Positions 50,307-58,256 of a stretch of 64,000 bases of DNA are shown in pieces. Position numbers and translations under genes: made by a program. Under the pieces are notes generated by a model. The model was not told the DNA's origin. It saw only the letters and a list, made by a program, of their open reading frames with translations, and ran no database searches. The DNA is from Polaribacter sp. L3A8 (GTDB lineage Bacteria > Bacteroidota > Bacteroidia > Flavobacteriales > Flavobacteriaceae), in NCBI RefSeq assembly GCF_009796785.1, contig NZ_CP047026.1:3330501-3394500 (forward strand), read 5' to 3'. Numbering within the stretch: position 1 is the first letter of the stretch; every line of letters starts with the position of its first letter.

Positions 50307-51404
50307 TTAATGGCATAAATAAGCATTATTCCACCCACCAACTTGTTTGTTCTTTGTAGAGTCTATTTTATATTGAAACTGCTCCATTTTTTCTTTTATA
50401 ATTTTTTTGTACCCGTTATTTTTAAAGTTTAATTCTAAAAGATGGTGTTCGAAACTAGTACGTTTAGTTGAAAAACTAGCTTTTAGAGATCCTCGTGGTC
50501 CAATTAATTTAGCTTCTTCTGGGTTGGTTTTCTTTTCAAGAAAGTCATTAATAAGAAGTCCATTTTCATATCCTAATAGAGCAAATACGGAAGGTAACTT
50601 ACCATACGCCTCATTATATTCATTTACAAATTTTTTATTTTCTTTTGAATTTAATATTTCAGACCAAGTTGTTAAACAGCGTGTTCCTTCAAATATTTCT
50701 GGGAATTGGTCTAGTATTTTATTTTCTATTGTAAATGGTCCAGTATATAAAGGTGTTGTTTTATTTATTTTGTTTTCTTTTAAGAATGTAGCATGTTCTT
50801 GTGCATAAATACCATTATGAAAGGCAAAAATTGCATCAGCTTTAACTTCTTGAGCAAACTCCTTCATAATTTTAGCTTCATTTTTACGAGGTTCCATTGG
50901 GGTAATAAAGTGTCCTGCAAATTGCCCTTTTCCATTACTATAAAGTGCTTTTTCCATCGCTTCTATAAACCCGTAACCAGCATCATAGTAGCATGTAGAT
51001 AAACCAATGTTGTTAAGGTTGTTTTTTAAGAAATATTCTCCTAATTTTAATGTAGAACCATAAAGATCTAATGAATTACACCAAACGTAGTTTTTATCTT
51101 CTAAAGAGATAGGTTTTGTGGCTCCCAGATCTGAATAAATTAATGGTTCTTCAGTTCCTTCAACAAATTCTAGAATTTCTTTTAAATCAAAATGACCTAA
51201 TAAACCTGTTGTTATTAGAACATCTTCTTGATTTACTAGTTTTTGTAAACTATTAATTATTGCTTTAGAATCTGTACCCAAACCAATACCTTCTATTTTA
51301 ATATTAACATTTTTTCCTAAAGATAGTTTTAGACCGTTTAAAAATTCTTTTCCCATTTTTGGGAATGCTTTAGACATTGGTAATAATACTCCTACGTTTT
51401 TCAC
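50307..51404 (-). CDS. Periplasmic-binding-protein-like protein without signal peptide
   Basis: A 365-residue protein of the type I periplasmic-binding fold (branched-chain amino-acid ABC receptor type). It starts MKNVGVLLPMSKAFPKMGKEF, the first beta strand and ligand loop of the fold, with no signal peptide before it. The second lobe is visible in LYTGPFTIENK and SVFALLGYENGLLINDFL. No ABC permease or ATPase gene is near. A cytoplasmic sensing or structural role is therefore more likely than transport. It lies between the T9SS gene and the tail-collar genes. Confidence 0.82.
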   Translation of the reverse strand: MKNVGVLLPMSKAFPKMGKEFLNGLKLSLGKNVNIKIEGIGLGTDSKAIINSLQKLVNQEDVLITTGLLGHFDLKEILEFVEGTEEPLIYSDLGATKPISLEDKNYVWCNSLDLYGSTLKLGEYFLKNNLNNIGLSTCYYDAGYGFIEAMEKALYSNGKGQFAGHFITPMEPRKNEAKIMKEFAQEVKADAIFAFHNGIYAQEHATFLKENKINKTTPLYTGPFTIENKILDQFPEIFEGTRCLTTWSEILNSKENKKFVNEYNEAYGKLPSVFALLGYENGLLINDFLEKKTNPEEAKLIGPRGSLKASFSTKRTSFEHHLLELNFKNNGYKKIIKEKMEQFQYKIDSTKNKQVGGWNNAYLCH

Positions 51405-51425
51405 ATTGTATATTTTAAATAAAAA

Positions 51426-51449
51426 AAGGGAACTCTATAGAATTCCCTT
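51426..51449 (-). terminator. Terminator after tail-collar gene 2
   Basis: AAGGGAA (51426-51432) and TTCCCTT (51443-51449) pair around a 10-base loop. On the minus strand the stem is followed by a run of T. Confidence 0.85.
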
Positions 51450-51468
51450 CATTTTTTTGTTATTATAA

Positions 51469-52035
51469 TTAGCTTCTAGATGGATAAATACCCAATTGAG
51501 CTATACACACATTAATTCCTAGAAAAGGATTTCTAGATTCAAATGGTTGACTAGATCCAGCAGCACTTGTTGTTCCAGAAACGTTTACATCTAATAATCC
51601 AGAAGCAGTTCCGTCAGATTCCATAAAGATTTCTAGTTGAGAACCTCCAGAAGCAAGTTTGTTTTCAGATGCTCCAGTTTCATTAATAGCAGTTCCTCCA
51701 TCTAGTGTTTCAATACTTCCATTAACAGTTCCATTTACTAAAGCATGACTGTGAGATGGTAAGTTTAATTGGTTAAGAGCAATTTGTTCTAACCCACCTC
51801 TTTCTCCCCAGTCAATTGTACTTAATCCTGGTCCATGACCAATGTGTACAATACTTCTTCCTCTTAAATCTGGTAACCCAAAACTTGTTCTACCATCACC
51901 CCCAAAGGTGGTTCCTAAAAGTGAAAATAAAGCTGTGTTAGAAGATATTGCTAATATTTGTCCGTCGCATTTAGCCCAACCTCTTGGCGCAAAATTAAAT
52001 CCGAATGGTTGAATTTGTCCTACAAATGGCTCCAT
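51469..52035 (-). CDS. Phage tail-collar domain protein 2 (MdpB-like)
   Basis: A 188-residue protein with an N-terminal tail-collar domain (MEPFVGQIQPFGFNFAPRGWAKCDGQILAI ... RTSFGLPDLRGRSIVHIG is the conserved run, about 1-75) and a Gly/Ser/Thr-rich C-terminal half ending NPFLGINVCIAQLGIYPSRS. The family is shared by phage tail-fibre collars and bacterial proteins such as microcystin-dependent MdpB. No phage genes surround it, so this is a bacterial stand-alone form. It is about 75% identical by eye to the gene upstream at 52113, a tandem duplicate. Confidence 0.9.
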   Translation of the reverse strand: MEPFVGQIQPFGFNFAPRGWAKCDGQILAISSNTALFSLLGTTFGGDGRTSFGLPDLRGRSIVHIGHGPGLSTIDWGERGGLEQIALNQLNLPSHSHALVNGTVNGSIETLDGGTAINETGASENKLASGGSQLEIFMESDGTASGLLDVNVSGTTSAAGSSQPFESRNPFLGINVCIAQLGIYPSRS

Positions 52036-52112
52036 AATTTTATTTTTTAATTGTTTATATTAAGTGTGTTTATCCAATAAAATCTAAATTGGTATCGGAA
52101 ATGTTTAATTTT

Positions 52113-52679
52113 TTAACTTCTTGAAGGAAAAATGCCTTGTAAAGCAATACATACATTAATTCCTAGAAATGGATTTCTATTATAAAAAGCTTGATTTCCA
52201 CCAGAAGCAGTAGTTGTTCCAGAGATGTTTACATCTAATGTTCCAGATTGAGTTCCGTCAGACTCCATATAAATTTCTAATTGAGATCCACCAGAGGCTA
52301 ATTTATTTTCTGCGGTTCCGGTTTCGTTAATTGCAGTTCCGCCATCTAGCGTAGTAAGACTAGCATTTGCAACACCGTTAACTAAAGCATGACTGTGTTG
52401 TGGCATGTTTGTTTGGTTTAATGTTATGTATTCATGACCACCGCGTTCTCCCCAAGCAATTGTGCTTAATCCGGGCCCATTACCAATATGTACAATACTT
52501 CTTCCTCTTAATTCGGGAAGTCCAAATGATGTTCTACCATCCCCCCCAAAAGTGGTTCCTAATAAAGAAAAAAGTGCTGAGTAACTTGCAATAGGTAATA
52601 ATTGTCCGTCGCATTTTGCCCAACCTCTTGGTGCAAAATTAAATCCGAATGGTTGAATTTGTCCTAAAAATGGATCCAT
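52113..52679 (-). CDS. Phage tail-collar domain protein 1 (MdpB-like)
   Basis: A 188-residue paralogue of the next gene, with the same collar block (GWAKCDGQLLPIASYSALFS, TTFGGDGRTSFGLPELRGRS) and C-terminal SGGNQAFYNRNPFLGINVCI. No signal peptide is visible in either copy, so if exported they use another route. It has a promoter box TAAATTTG (52722-52715) with a GTATTTATACCC motif further upstream, like the motif before the T9SS gene and the kinase. Confidence 0.9.
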   Translation of the reverse strand: MDPFLGQIQPFGFNFAPRGWAKCDGQLLPIASYSALFSLLGTTFGGDGRTSFGLPELRGRSIVHIGNGPGLSTIAWGERGGHEYITLNQTNMPQHSHALVNGVANASLTTLDGGTAINETGTAENKLASGGSQLEIYMESDGTQSGTLDVNISGTTTASGGNQAFYNRNPFLGINVCIALQGIFPSRS

Positions 52680-52714
52680 AATAATAAATTTAAGTAGTTA
52701 ATATTTAGTTTATC

Positions 52715-52722
52715 CAAATTTA
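52715..52722 (-). promoter_or_regulatory. -7 box of tail-collar gene 1
   Basis: TAAATTTG on the minus strand, 36 bases before the ATG. Confidence 0.6.
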
Positions 52723-52763
52723 TAAGTATTAATTAATAGATTTTAGAGCGCTAAGTACTGAAA

Positions 52764-52814
52764 ACAAAAAAGGGTATAAATACTTGTTTTATAAATATTT
52801 ATACCCTTTTTGTT
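52764..52814 (-). terminator. Terminator of the response regulator, overlapping a motif
   Basis: AAAAAGGGTATAAATA (from about 52768) pairs with TATTTATACCCTTTTT (52797-52811), a long stem followed by T on the minus strand. Its left part also forms the motif GTATTTATACCC upstream of tail-collar gene 1, so it may be both terminator and operator. Confidence 0.8.
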
Positions 52815-52827
52815 AAGGCGATTGCAA

Positions 52828-53511
52828 TTATAAGTTAAAATCTGGTGTAATCTCTATTAATTTTTTTTGAATACCATAAATAACCAAGCCAGCTACATTT
52901 TTAGATTGTGTTTTAAGAAGTAAATTATTTCTGTGTCCTTCTACGGTTCTTGGACTTATAAAAAGTTTGTCTGCAATTTCTGCGGTGGTGTATTGATCGC
53001 AAATTAATTCTAAAACATCAATTTCTCTTTTAGAAAGCAGCTTTTTATCTAAATCGCTTTTTATACGTTTTCCACTCGATGAAATGATGTTTTCATGAAT
53101 AATCTTTAATACCTTTTCATCATAATAAAACCCTTTGTCGCTTACTTCATTAATGGTGTGAACTACCATTTTAGGGCTTGTGTTTTTAAGTAGATAAGAA
53201 GAGGCGCCAACATCTATCATATTGGTAATAAAAGATTTTCCGTCGAAACTGGTTAAAGCAATTATTTTAATTTCTGGATGTTTTTTATGAATTATCTTAG
53301 TAGCTTCTACACCATTTATTTCTGGCATTTTTAAATCCATTAAAATAATGTCTGGTTTTTCTTCTGTATTAGATATAAAATCGATTAATTCTTTACCATT
53401 TTCTGCTTCAAAAGAAATAGTAAGATTCGCTTCTCTTTCTAATAAAAAACGAATTCCTTTTCTAAAAAGTTCTTCATCATCTGCAATTATAATATTAATT
53501 TTTTTCATCAT
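52828..53511 (-). CDS. LuxR/NarL-type response regulator
   Basis: A 227-residue response regulator. The receiver domain (4-122) has the acidic pair Asp11-Asp12, phospho-acceptor Asp59 (IILMDLKMP), Thr87 and Lys109. A LuxR-type DNA-binding domain follows (about 160-220) with LSKREIDVLELICDQYTTAEIADKLFISPRTVEGHRNN. Its start codon overlaps the end of the kinase gene by 17 bases, so the two are a coupled two-component pair. Its targets are probably the neighbouring genes that share the CCCCT motif. Confidence 0.94.
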   Translation of the reverse strand: MMKKINIIIADDEELFRKGIRFLLEREANLTISFEAENGKELIDFISNTEEKPDIILMDLKMPEINGVEATKIIHKKHPEIKIIALTSFDGKSFITNMIDVGASSYLLKNTSPKMVVHTINEVSDKGFYYDEKVLKIIHENIISSSGKRIKSDLDKKLLSKREIDVLELICDQYTTAEIADKLFISPRTVEGHRNNLLLKTQSKNVAGLVIYGIQKKLIEITPDFNL

Positions 53512-54310
53512 CTTGAGGGTATATTACAATTAAAATTTTAAAACCGTTGCCTATTTCACTACCAATACTATACTGTCCGTTTAATAAAGAAATTCTACTT
53601 TCTATGTTTTTCATACCAAGACCTTTTTTATTATCTATGTTATCAGTATTAAAACCAATACCATTGTCTGTATAGCTAAAAATTAATTTATTGTTTTTTT
53701 GAGAAATGTGTATGGTACTATTATTTGCTTTTCCGTGCCTTACAGAGTTGTTAATTAACTCTTGGGTAATTCTAAATAAGTGTAGTTCGTTTTGTGGGTT
53801 TAAAAATTTATTAGGGTAGTTTATAGTGTATTCAATATCAATTTTTCTACTATTATTAAAGGAGTCCGCAAGTTCTTCTACAGCATCTTTAAAACCAAAT
53901 TCTTCTAAAATAGGTGGTAATAAATTGTGCGCAATCTTACGGGCACTTTCTAAGGTTTTGTCTGTTGCTTCTAAGATGCCATTGTTAACAATTAGGTATT
54001 CTTCTGGCGATAATTCTCCGTCTTTTAAAAGGTTGGCATTTAAGTTAATTACATTTAATTTAGAGCTAATATCATCATGTAAATCTTGTGCAATACGTTT
54101 GCGTTCTTCTTCTTGCGTTATAATAATAGATTGTATAATTTCTTTTTGATGTGTAACTTCTAGGTTTTTTTTCTCTAATTCCTTCTCCACTATTTTTTTT
54201 CTTGAGAAGAAAAAAAATAATAGTAAAGCAACCCCCATTAGAAGGAGCATTAAAACACCTATTAATACTATTGTTATCACTTGATTTTCTTGAGCAAAAA
54301 ATTCTTCCAT
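53495..54310 (-). CDS. Sensor-less histidine kinase (HisKA_3 type)
   Basis: A 271-residue kinase with one N-terminal membrane segment (about 11-36), a short coiled coil, then HisKA_3 with His78 (EEERKRIAQDLHDDISSKLN) and a HATPase domain (QELINNSVRHGKA, SYTDNGIGF, GLGMKNIESR). It has no extracytoplasmic sensing domain: only about ten residues precede the TM segment. Sensing must come through the membrane segment or a partner protein; two multi-pass membrane proteins are encoded just upstream. Confidence 0.93.
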   Translation of the reverse strand: MEEFFAQENQVITIVLIGVLMLLLMGVALLLFFFFSRKKIVEKELEKKNLEVTHQKEIIQSIIITQEEERKRIAQDLHDDISSKLNVINLNANLLKDGELSPEEYLIVNNGILEATDKTLESARKIAHNLLPPILEEFGFKDAVEELADSFNNSRKIDIEYTINYPNKFLNPQNELHLFRITQELINNSVRHGKANNSTIHISQKNNKLIFSYTDNGIGFNTDNIDNKKGLGMKNIESRISLLNGQYSIGSEIGNGFKILIVIYPQDDEKN

Positions 54311-54360
54311 TAAGAGGTTTTAAAAACGTCAAAAACGAATTTACGGAATAATTTTTTATA

Positions 54361-54426
54361 TAAAGGTAGTTGTTGCTTTGTGAAATAAAAAACTCAAATT
54401 AAAAATCAGGGGTTTATACGTATTTT
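54361..54426 (-). promoter_or_regulatory. Promoter region with CCCCT motif, kinase gene
   Basis: On the minus strand ATACGTATAAACCCCTGATT is followed by a GAGT block and then TACCTTTA (54368-54361), a one-mismatch -7 box 50 bases before the ATG. Confidence 0.55.
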
Positions 54427-54446
54427 GGCTTTTAAATACATTTACA

Positions 54447-55091
54447 TTATAAGTTGCTTTTAAAATTTAAAGGTTTTCTAAAATTTTGATACCACTCTAC
54501 AAAAATAGCTATCTGAAAAAACAAGTATAAAATACTATTAAATAACCAAACATAAAATTTTACTTCTTTACTACCAATGTTACCTAAAGTGAAGATTAAT
54601 GTGCTACAAAGTGTGTATACAAAAAAACCAGAATTAAAGTAGATGTATTTTTTGTTTGTATTGGAATCTATCTTTTTTATAAAAAAGTAAAAACTATATA
54701 TAATTAAGGGTATTGAAGTAATGGCAATTTCTAATTCACTCCATTTTACGTAGATCTTAGGTTTTTTTATTAGATAGGTGATTAATGATAATGCTACAGC
54801 AACTATTAAAAACCTGTTTAAGTTCTTATATTTTTTAAGTTTATAAAATGTTGAAAAGAAAAGACTTAAAAGAATAAACTGACCAATAAAAAAATAATGG
54901 CTTAAAAAAAGGTTGTGTTCATTTAAATTAGATAAATACGAGGAATAATACTGAATTGTACAACAAAGTATTAGATACATAATAAAGTATTTTAAAGCTT
55001 TGTCTTTTTTTGTATAACTTATTATAAATGAGAGGGTGTTTATAGCTAAAAAAAAATAGCCACCATTTGTAAGAAATTCATCAAAAGTCAT
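54447..55091 (-). CDS. Multi-pass membrane protein A
   Basis: A 214-residue protein with about six or seven TM segments and short loops, no recognised domain. It is clearly related to the next gene (55116): both have a start of the form GYxxLAINTxxF, then SHYFFIGQFILLSLFF and a C-terminal WLFNSILYLFFQIAIFVEWYQNF. The pair lies between the small Cys-tailed protein and the kinase/regulator genes on the same strand. A sensing or signalling role is inferred from position only. Confidence 0.78.
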   Translation of the reverse strand: MTFDEFLTNGGYFFLAINTLSFIISYTKKDKALKYFIMYLILCCTIQYYSSYLSNLNEHNLFLSHYFFIGQFILLSLFFSTFYKLKKYKNLNRFLIVAVALSLITYLIKKPKIYVKWSELEIAITSIPLIIYSFYFFIKKIDSNTNKKYIYFNSGFFVYTLCSTLIFTLGNIGSKEVKFYVWLFNSILYLFFQIAIFVEWYQNFRKPLNFKSNL

Positions 55092-55115
55092 TTAGTTCTT
55101 CGTATTTATAAATTT

Positions 55116-55778
55116 CTATTCGTGTTTTATAAAAGTACTATTTTTTATGTTTTTTTTTAATTTAAAATTTTTATACCATTCTATAAAGATTAAGATTTGG
55201 TAAACTAAATAGAGTATGGCATTTAAAATCCAAACATATTTTTTAAAAGAAGATAATGACAAGTTAACAATATTACCAACAGAAAATAAAAAAGTACTAG
55301 AAATTAGATAAATAAAAACGCCACAATTTAAATAAATAAATTTTTTTGAAGAATTTAGATTTTCAGAAAAATAAAAAATAGAGAATAATACAATGGGTAG
55401 TGATGTTAAGATTACTTCTATTAAGTTAAATTTAAAATAGTTTAAAGGATTTATTATGTATAGAATAATAATAACAATAGGAATCGTGCTTAAAAAAAAA
55501 TTAACAACTCTTTTTTTTATTTGAGACTTTAAAATTTCTTTATAAAAAAAACTCAGAAAGAGAAATTGCCCTACAAAATAATAATGCGATAAATAAAGGT
55601 TGGGTATATTATGAGCGCTTAAATAAGTTGCGTTTAATTGTATTATTAAACAAAACAATAGGTAAAAAGGTATAATTTTAAAAGCTATCGATTTTTGTCG
55701 ATAGCTTTTAAAAAATAAAAATGTATTAATGGCTAAAACTAAATAGCCTAAATATATAATAATTTTAAATAGAGGCAT
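55116..55778 (-). CDS. Multi-pass membrane protein B
   Basis: A 220-residue paralogue of protein A with the same topology and landmarks (LSHYYFVGQFLFLSFFYKE, WILNAILYLVYQILIFIEWYKNF). Gap to A is 24 bases, and gap to the upstream 170-residue gene is 8 bases, so all three are probably co-transcribed. A perfect 12-bp hairpin (55680-55709) lies inside the coding sequence at codons 24-33, encoding KSYRQKSIAF. No function is known. Confidence 0.78.
   Translation of the reverse strand: MPLFKIIIYLGYLVLAINTFLFFKSYRQKSIAFKIIPFYLLFCLIIQLNATYLSAHNIPNLYLSHYYFVGQFLFLSFFYKEILKSQIKKRVVNFFLSTIPIVIIILYIINPLNYFKFNLIEVILTSLPIVLFSIFYFSENLNSSKKFIYLNCGVFIYLISSTFLFSVGNIVNLSLSSFKKYVWILNAILYLVYQILIFIEWYKNFKLKKNIKNSTFIKHE
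55680..55709. other. Perfect hairpin inside a coding sequence
   Basis: AAAAGCTATCGA (55680-55691) and TCGATAGCTTTT (55698-55709) pair around TTTTTG. It lies about 70 bases after the start of membrane protein B, where it could act in attenuation or mRNA processing. Confidence 0.7.
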
Positions 55779-55786
55779 TTAGTTCT

Positions 55787-56299
55787 TTAATTTAGAGGGC
55801 TGTCACCGTCGCAAGCAGAAGGACAAGGGTCTGTAAAATCGAAAATACCACTATCATCTGCACTTTCTGCAGCTAAAGTATTTCCCTTAGTAGCACTAGG
55901 CAACATATCTTTTCCGTTTTCATCTACGCCTACAATCATTAATTTTTCTTCATATTCCTTTTCACCTTTACTGTTTGTAGATTCTTTTACACCAATATAT
56001 GCGCGTATACTTTCTACTCCGTCTTCCGCAAGAACTTCTTGTAAATCTATTTTTGGGATGTTAAAAGCACGACATTTATGGTATTTGTTGTAGTCAGATT
56101 CTAAGTTTCTCCAATTTTCTGCCCATTTTTTGGCTTCGTCTAAAGAAATGGTGTTTACCTTAGAAGGTGTTGGTACTGGAGTCTTTTTTTTAGTACCATT
56201 AATATTAATGTTAAAAGTAATGTTGGTGTTTTTGTTGTTTTTTACAGTTAAGTCTACACTTTCTTTTAAGTTTTCTAAGTTTTCGTTACAATTACACAT
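55787..56299 (-). CDS. Small Cys-tailed protein of unknown function
   Basis: A 170-residue hydrophilic protein without signal peptide or TM. The N-terminus (MCNCNENLENL) and C-terminus (FTDPCPSACDGDSPLN) each carry a Cys pair. A middle segment (ISLDEAKKWAENWRNLESDYNKYHKCRAFNIPKID begins near residue 51) and SIRAYIGVKESTNSKGEKEY are well formed and look conserved. I do not recognise the family. It is the first gene of the minus-strand set with the two membrane proteins. Confidence 0.75.
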   Translation of the reverse strand: MCNCNENLENLKESVDLTVKNNKNTNITFNININGTKKKTPVPTPSKVNTISLDEAKKWAENWRNLESDYNKYHKCRAFNIPKIDLQEVLAEDGVESIRAYIGVKESTNSKGEKEYEEKLMIVGVDENGKDMLPSATKGNTLAAESADDSGIFDFTDPCPSACDGDSPLN

Positions 56300-56459
56300 A
56301 AGGCAAAATTTAAGTTTGGTTAAAATTATATTTAGTTAGGCCATAAAGTTATGTAAAAATAAATATAATAGTAGGGGAAACCATAATATAAACTAAAAGT
56401 AGGTGTTGTTATGCTATAATTCTATTATATATTGGTTTAAAAATCCGTAATTTCGTGCA

Positions 56460-58256
56460 ATGCCTACACCTTTAGAACTTCAAATTAAAACCTTACCAAA
56501 TGAACCCGGAGTTTATCAATATTTTGATAAAGAAGATGTAATTATTTATGTAGGTAAAGCTAAAAATTTAAAGAAAAGAGTAAGCTCTTATTTTAATAAG
56601 CATCATGAAAATGGTAAAACCAGAGTTTTAGTAAAAAAAATTGTTAGCATTAAGCATATTGTGGTTAATACAGAAACAGATGCTTTATTATTAGAAAATA
56701 ATTTAATTAAAAAATACAAACCACGTTACAATGTTTTACTAAAGGATGATAAATCGTATCCTTGGCTTTGTATTAAAAAAGAACGTTTTCCTAGAGTTTT
56801 TATGACACGTAGAGTTATAAAAGATGGATCAGAATATTTTGGTCCTTATACTTCTATAAAAACGGTGCGAATTTTATTAGATTTAATAAAAGAGTTATAC
56901 CCGCTAAGAACGTGTAAGTACGATTTAAGTCATCAGAATGTAAATGAAGGAAAATTTAAAGTCTGTTTAGAATATCATTTAAAAAATTGTAAAGGTGCTT
57001 GTGAAGGCTTAGAAACAGAAAGTCATTACAGTAATTCTATTGCAGAAATTAGAAATATAATAAAAGGTAATTTTAAAGAAAGCTTAGATAAGTTTAACCA
57101 AATGATGTTTGACTTTGCAGCAAAAATGGAGTTTGAAGAGGCGCAGAAAATTAAAGAAAAGTTACACTTATTAAGCAATTATCAATCTAAAAGTACCATT
57201 ATAAATCCGTCTATAAATAATGTAGATGTTTTTTCTATTATTTCTGATGAAACGCATGGATACGCTAACTTTTTAAAGATTTCTAACGGATCTATTATTC
57301 AGTCTCATACTACAGAAATTAAGAAAAAATTAGAAGAAACAGATAAAGAATTATTAGAGCTTTTTATTGTTGAAATTAGGCAACGATTCGACTCTCAATC
57401 TCCAGAAATTTATGTTCCTTTTAAAGTAGATTTGGGAGGCATTGTAAAGGTTACGATTCCTAAATTAGGAGATAAAAAGCGCATTGTAGAATTGTCTGAA
57501 AGAAATGCAAAATATTACAGACAAGAGCAATTTAAGCAAGTACAAATTGTAGATCCAGACAGGCATGTAAAAAGAATTATGGCGCAAATGAAAAAAGATT
57601 TACGTTTGCATGTAGAGCCACGTCATATAGAATGTTTCGATAATTCTAACATCCAGGGTACAAACCCTGTGGCAGCTTGTGTTGTTTTTAAAGACGGAAA
57701 ACCAAGTAAAAAAGATTACAGACATTATAATATTAAAACAGTTGACGGACCAGATGATTTTGCATCTATGGAAGAGGTTGTCTATAGAAGATATAAACGT
57801 TTGTTAGAAGAAGAGCAGCCTTTACCACAATTAATAATTGTTGATGGTGGAAAAGGACAATTATCTTCTGGTTTAAAAGCGTTAGAGGCTCTAGGCTTGC
57901 GGGGTAAAATAGCAATAATAGGTATTGCAAAACGTTTAGAAGAAATTTATTATCCAGGAGATCCAATTCCTTTATATCTTGATAAAAAATCGGAAACGTT
58001 AAAGATTACGCAGTATTTAAGAAACGAAGCACATAGATTCGGAATTACGTTTCACAGAAATAAGCGTAGTAAAAGTGCCATTAAATCTGAGTTAGAACAA
58101 ATTCCTGATGTTGGTAAGCAAACAATTACAACTTTATTACGTAAATTTAAGTCGGCTAAACGTGTTAAAGAAGCTTCTTTAGACGAATTAAAAGAAGTTA
58201 TAGGAAATGCTAGAGCTATAAAAGTATATCAATTTTTTGAGCTTCAAAAAAAATGA
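56460..58256 (+). CDS. uvrC: Excinuclease ABC subunit C
   Basis: A 598-residue UvrC, the nuclease that makes the 3' and 5' incisions in nucleotide excision repair. Domain order: N-terminal GIY-YIG (GVYQYFDKEDVIIYVGKAKNLKKRV), a Cys-rich linker with CKYDL/CLEYHLKNCKGAC, a UvrB-interaction helix (EFEEAQKIKEKLHLL), the RNase H-like domain (IECFDNSNIQGTNPVA and LIIVDGGKGQLSSG) and C-terminal helix-hairpin-helix. Its TGA overlaps the ATG of the patatin gene by 4 bases (ATGA), so translation is coupled. Confidence 0.97.
   Translation: MPTPLELQIKTLPNEPGVYQYFDKEDVIIYVGKAKNLKKRVSSYFNKHHENGKTRVLVKKIVSIKHIVVNTETDALLLENNLIKKYKPRYNVLLKDDKSYPWLCIKKERFPRVFMTRRVIKDGSEYFGPYTSIKTVRILLDLIKELYPLRTCKYDLSHQNVNEGKFKVCLEYHLKNCKGACEGLETESHYSNSIAEIRNIIKGNFKESLDKFNQMMFDFAAKMEFEEAQKIKEKLHLLSNYQSKSTIINPSINNVDVFSIISDETHGYANFLKISNGSIIQSHTTEIKKKLEETDKELLELFIVEIRQRFDSQSPEIYVPFKVDLGGIVKVTIPKLGDKKRIVELSERNAKYYRQEQFKQVQIVDPDRHVKRIMAQMKKDLRLHVEPRHIECFDNSNIQGTNPVAACVVFKDGKPSKKDYRHYNIKTVDGPDDFASMEEVVYRRYKRLLEEEQPLPQLIIVDGGKGQLSSGLKALEALGLRGKIAIIGIAKRLEEIYYPGDPIPLYLDKKSETLKITQYLRNEAHRFGITFHRNKRSKSAIKSELEQIPDVGKQTITTLLRKFKSAKRVKEASLDELKEVIGNARAIKVYQFFELQKK

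Noticed and set aside
51469..52679. Prophage remnant, because of the tail-collar domains
   Set aside because: No capsid, terminase, integrase or other tail genes are near, and the proteins are complete, duplicated and of the bacterial MdpB type.
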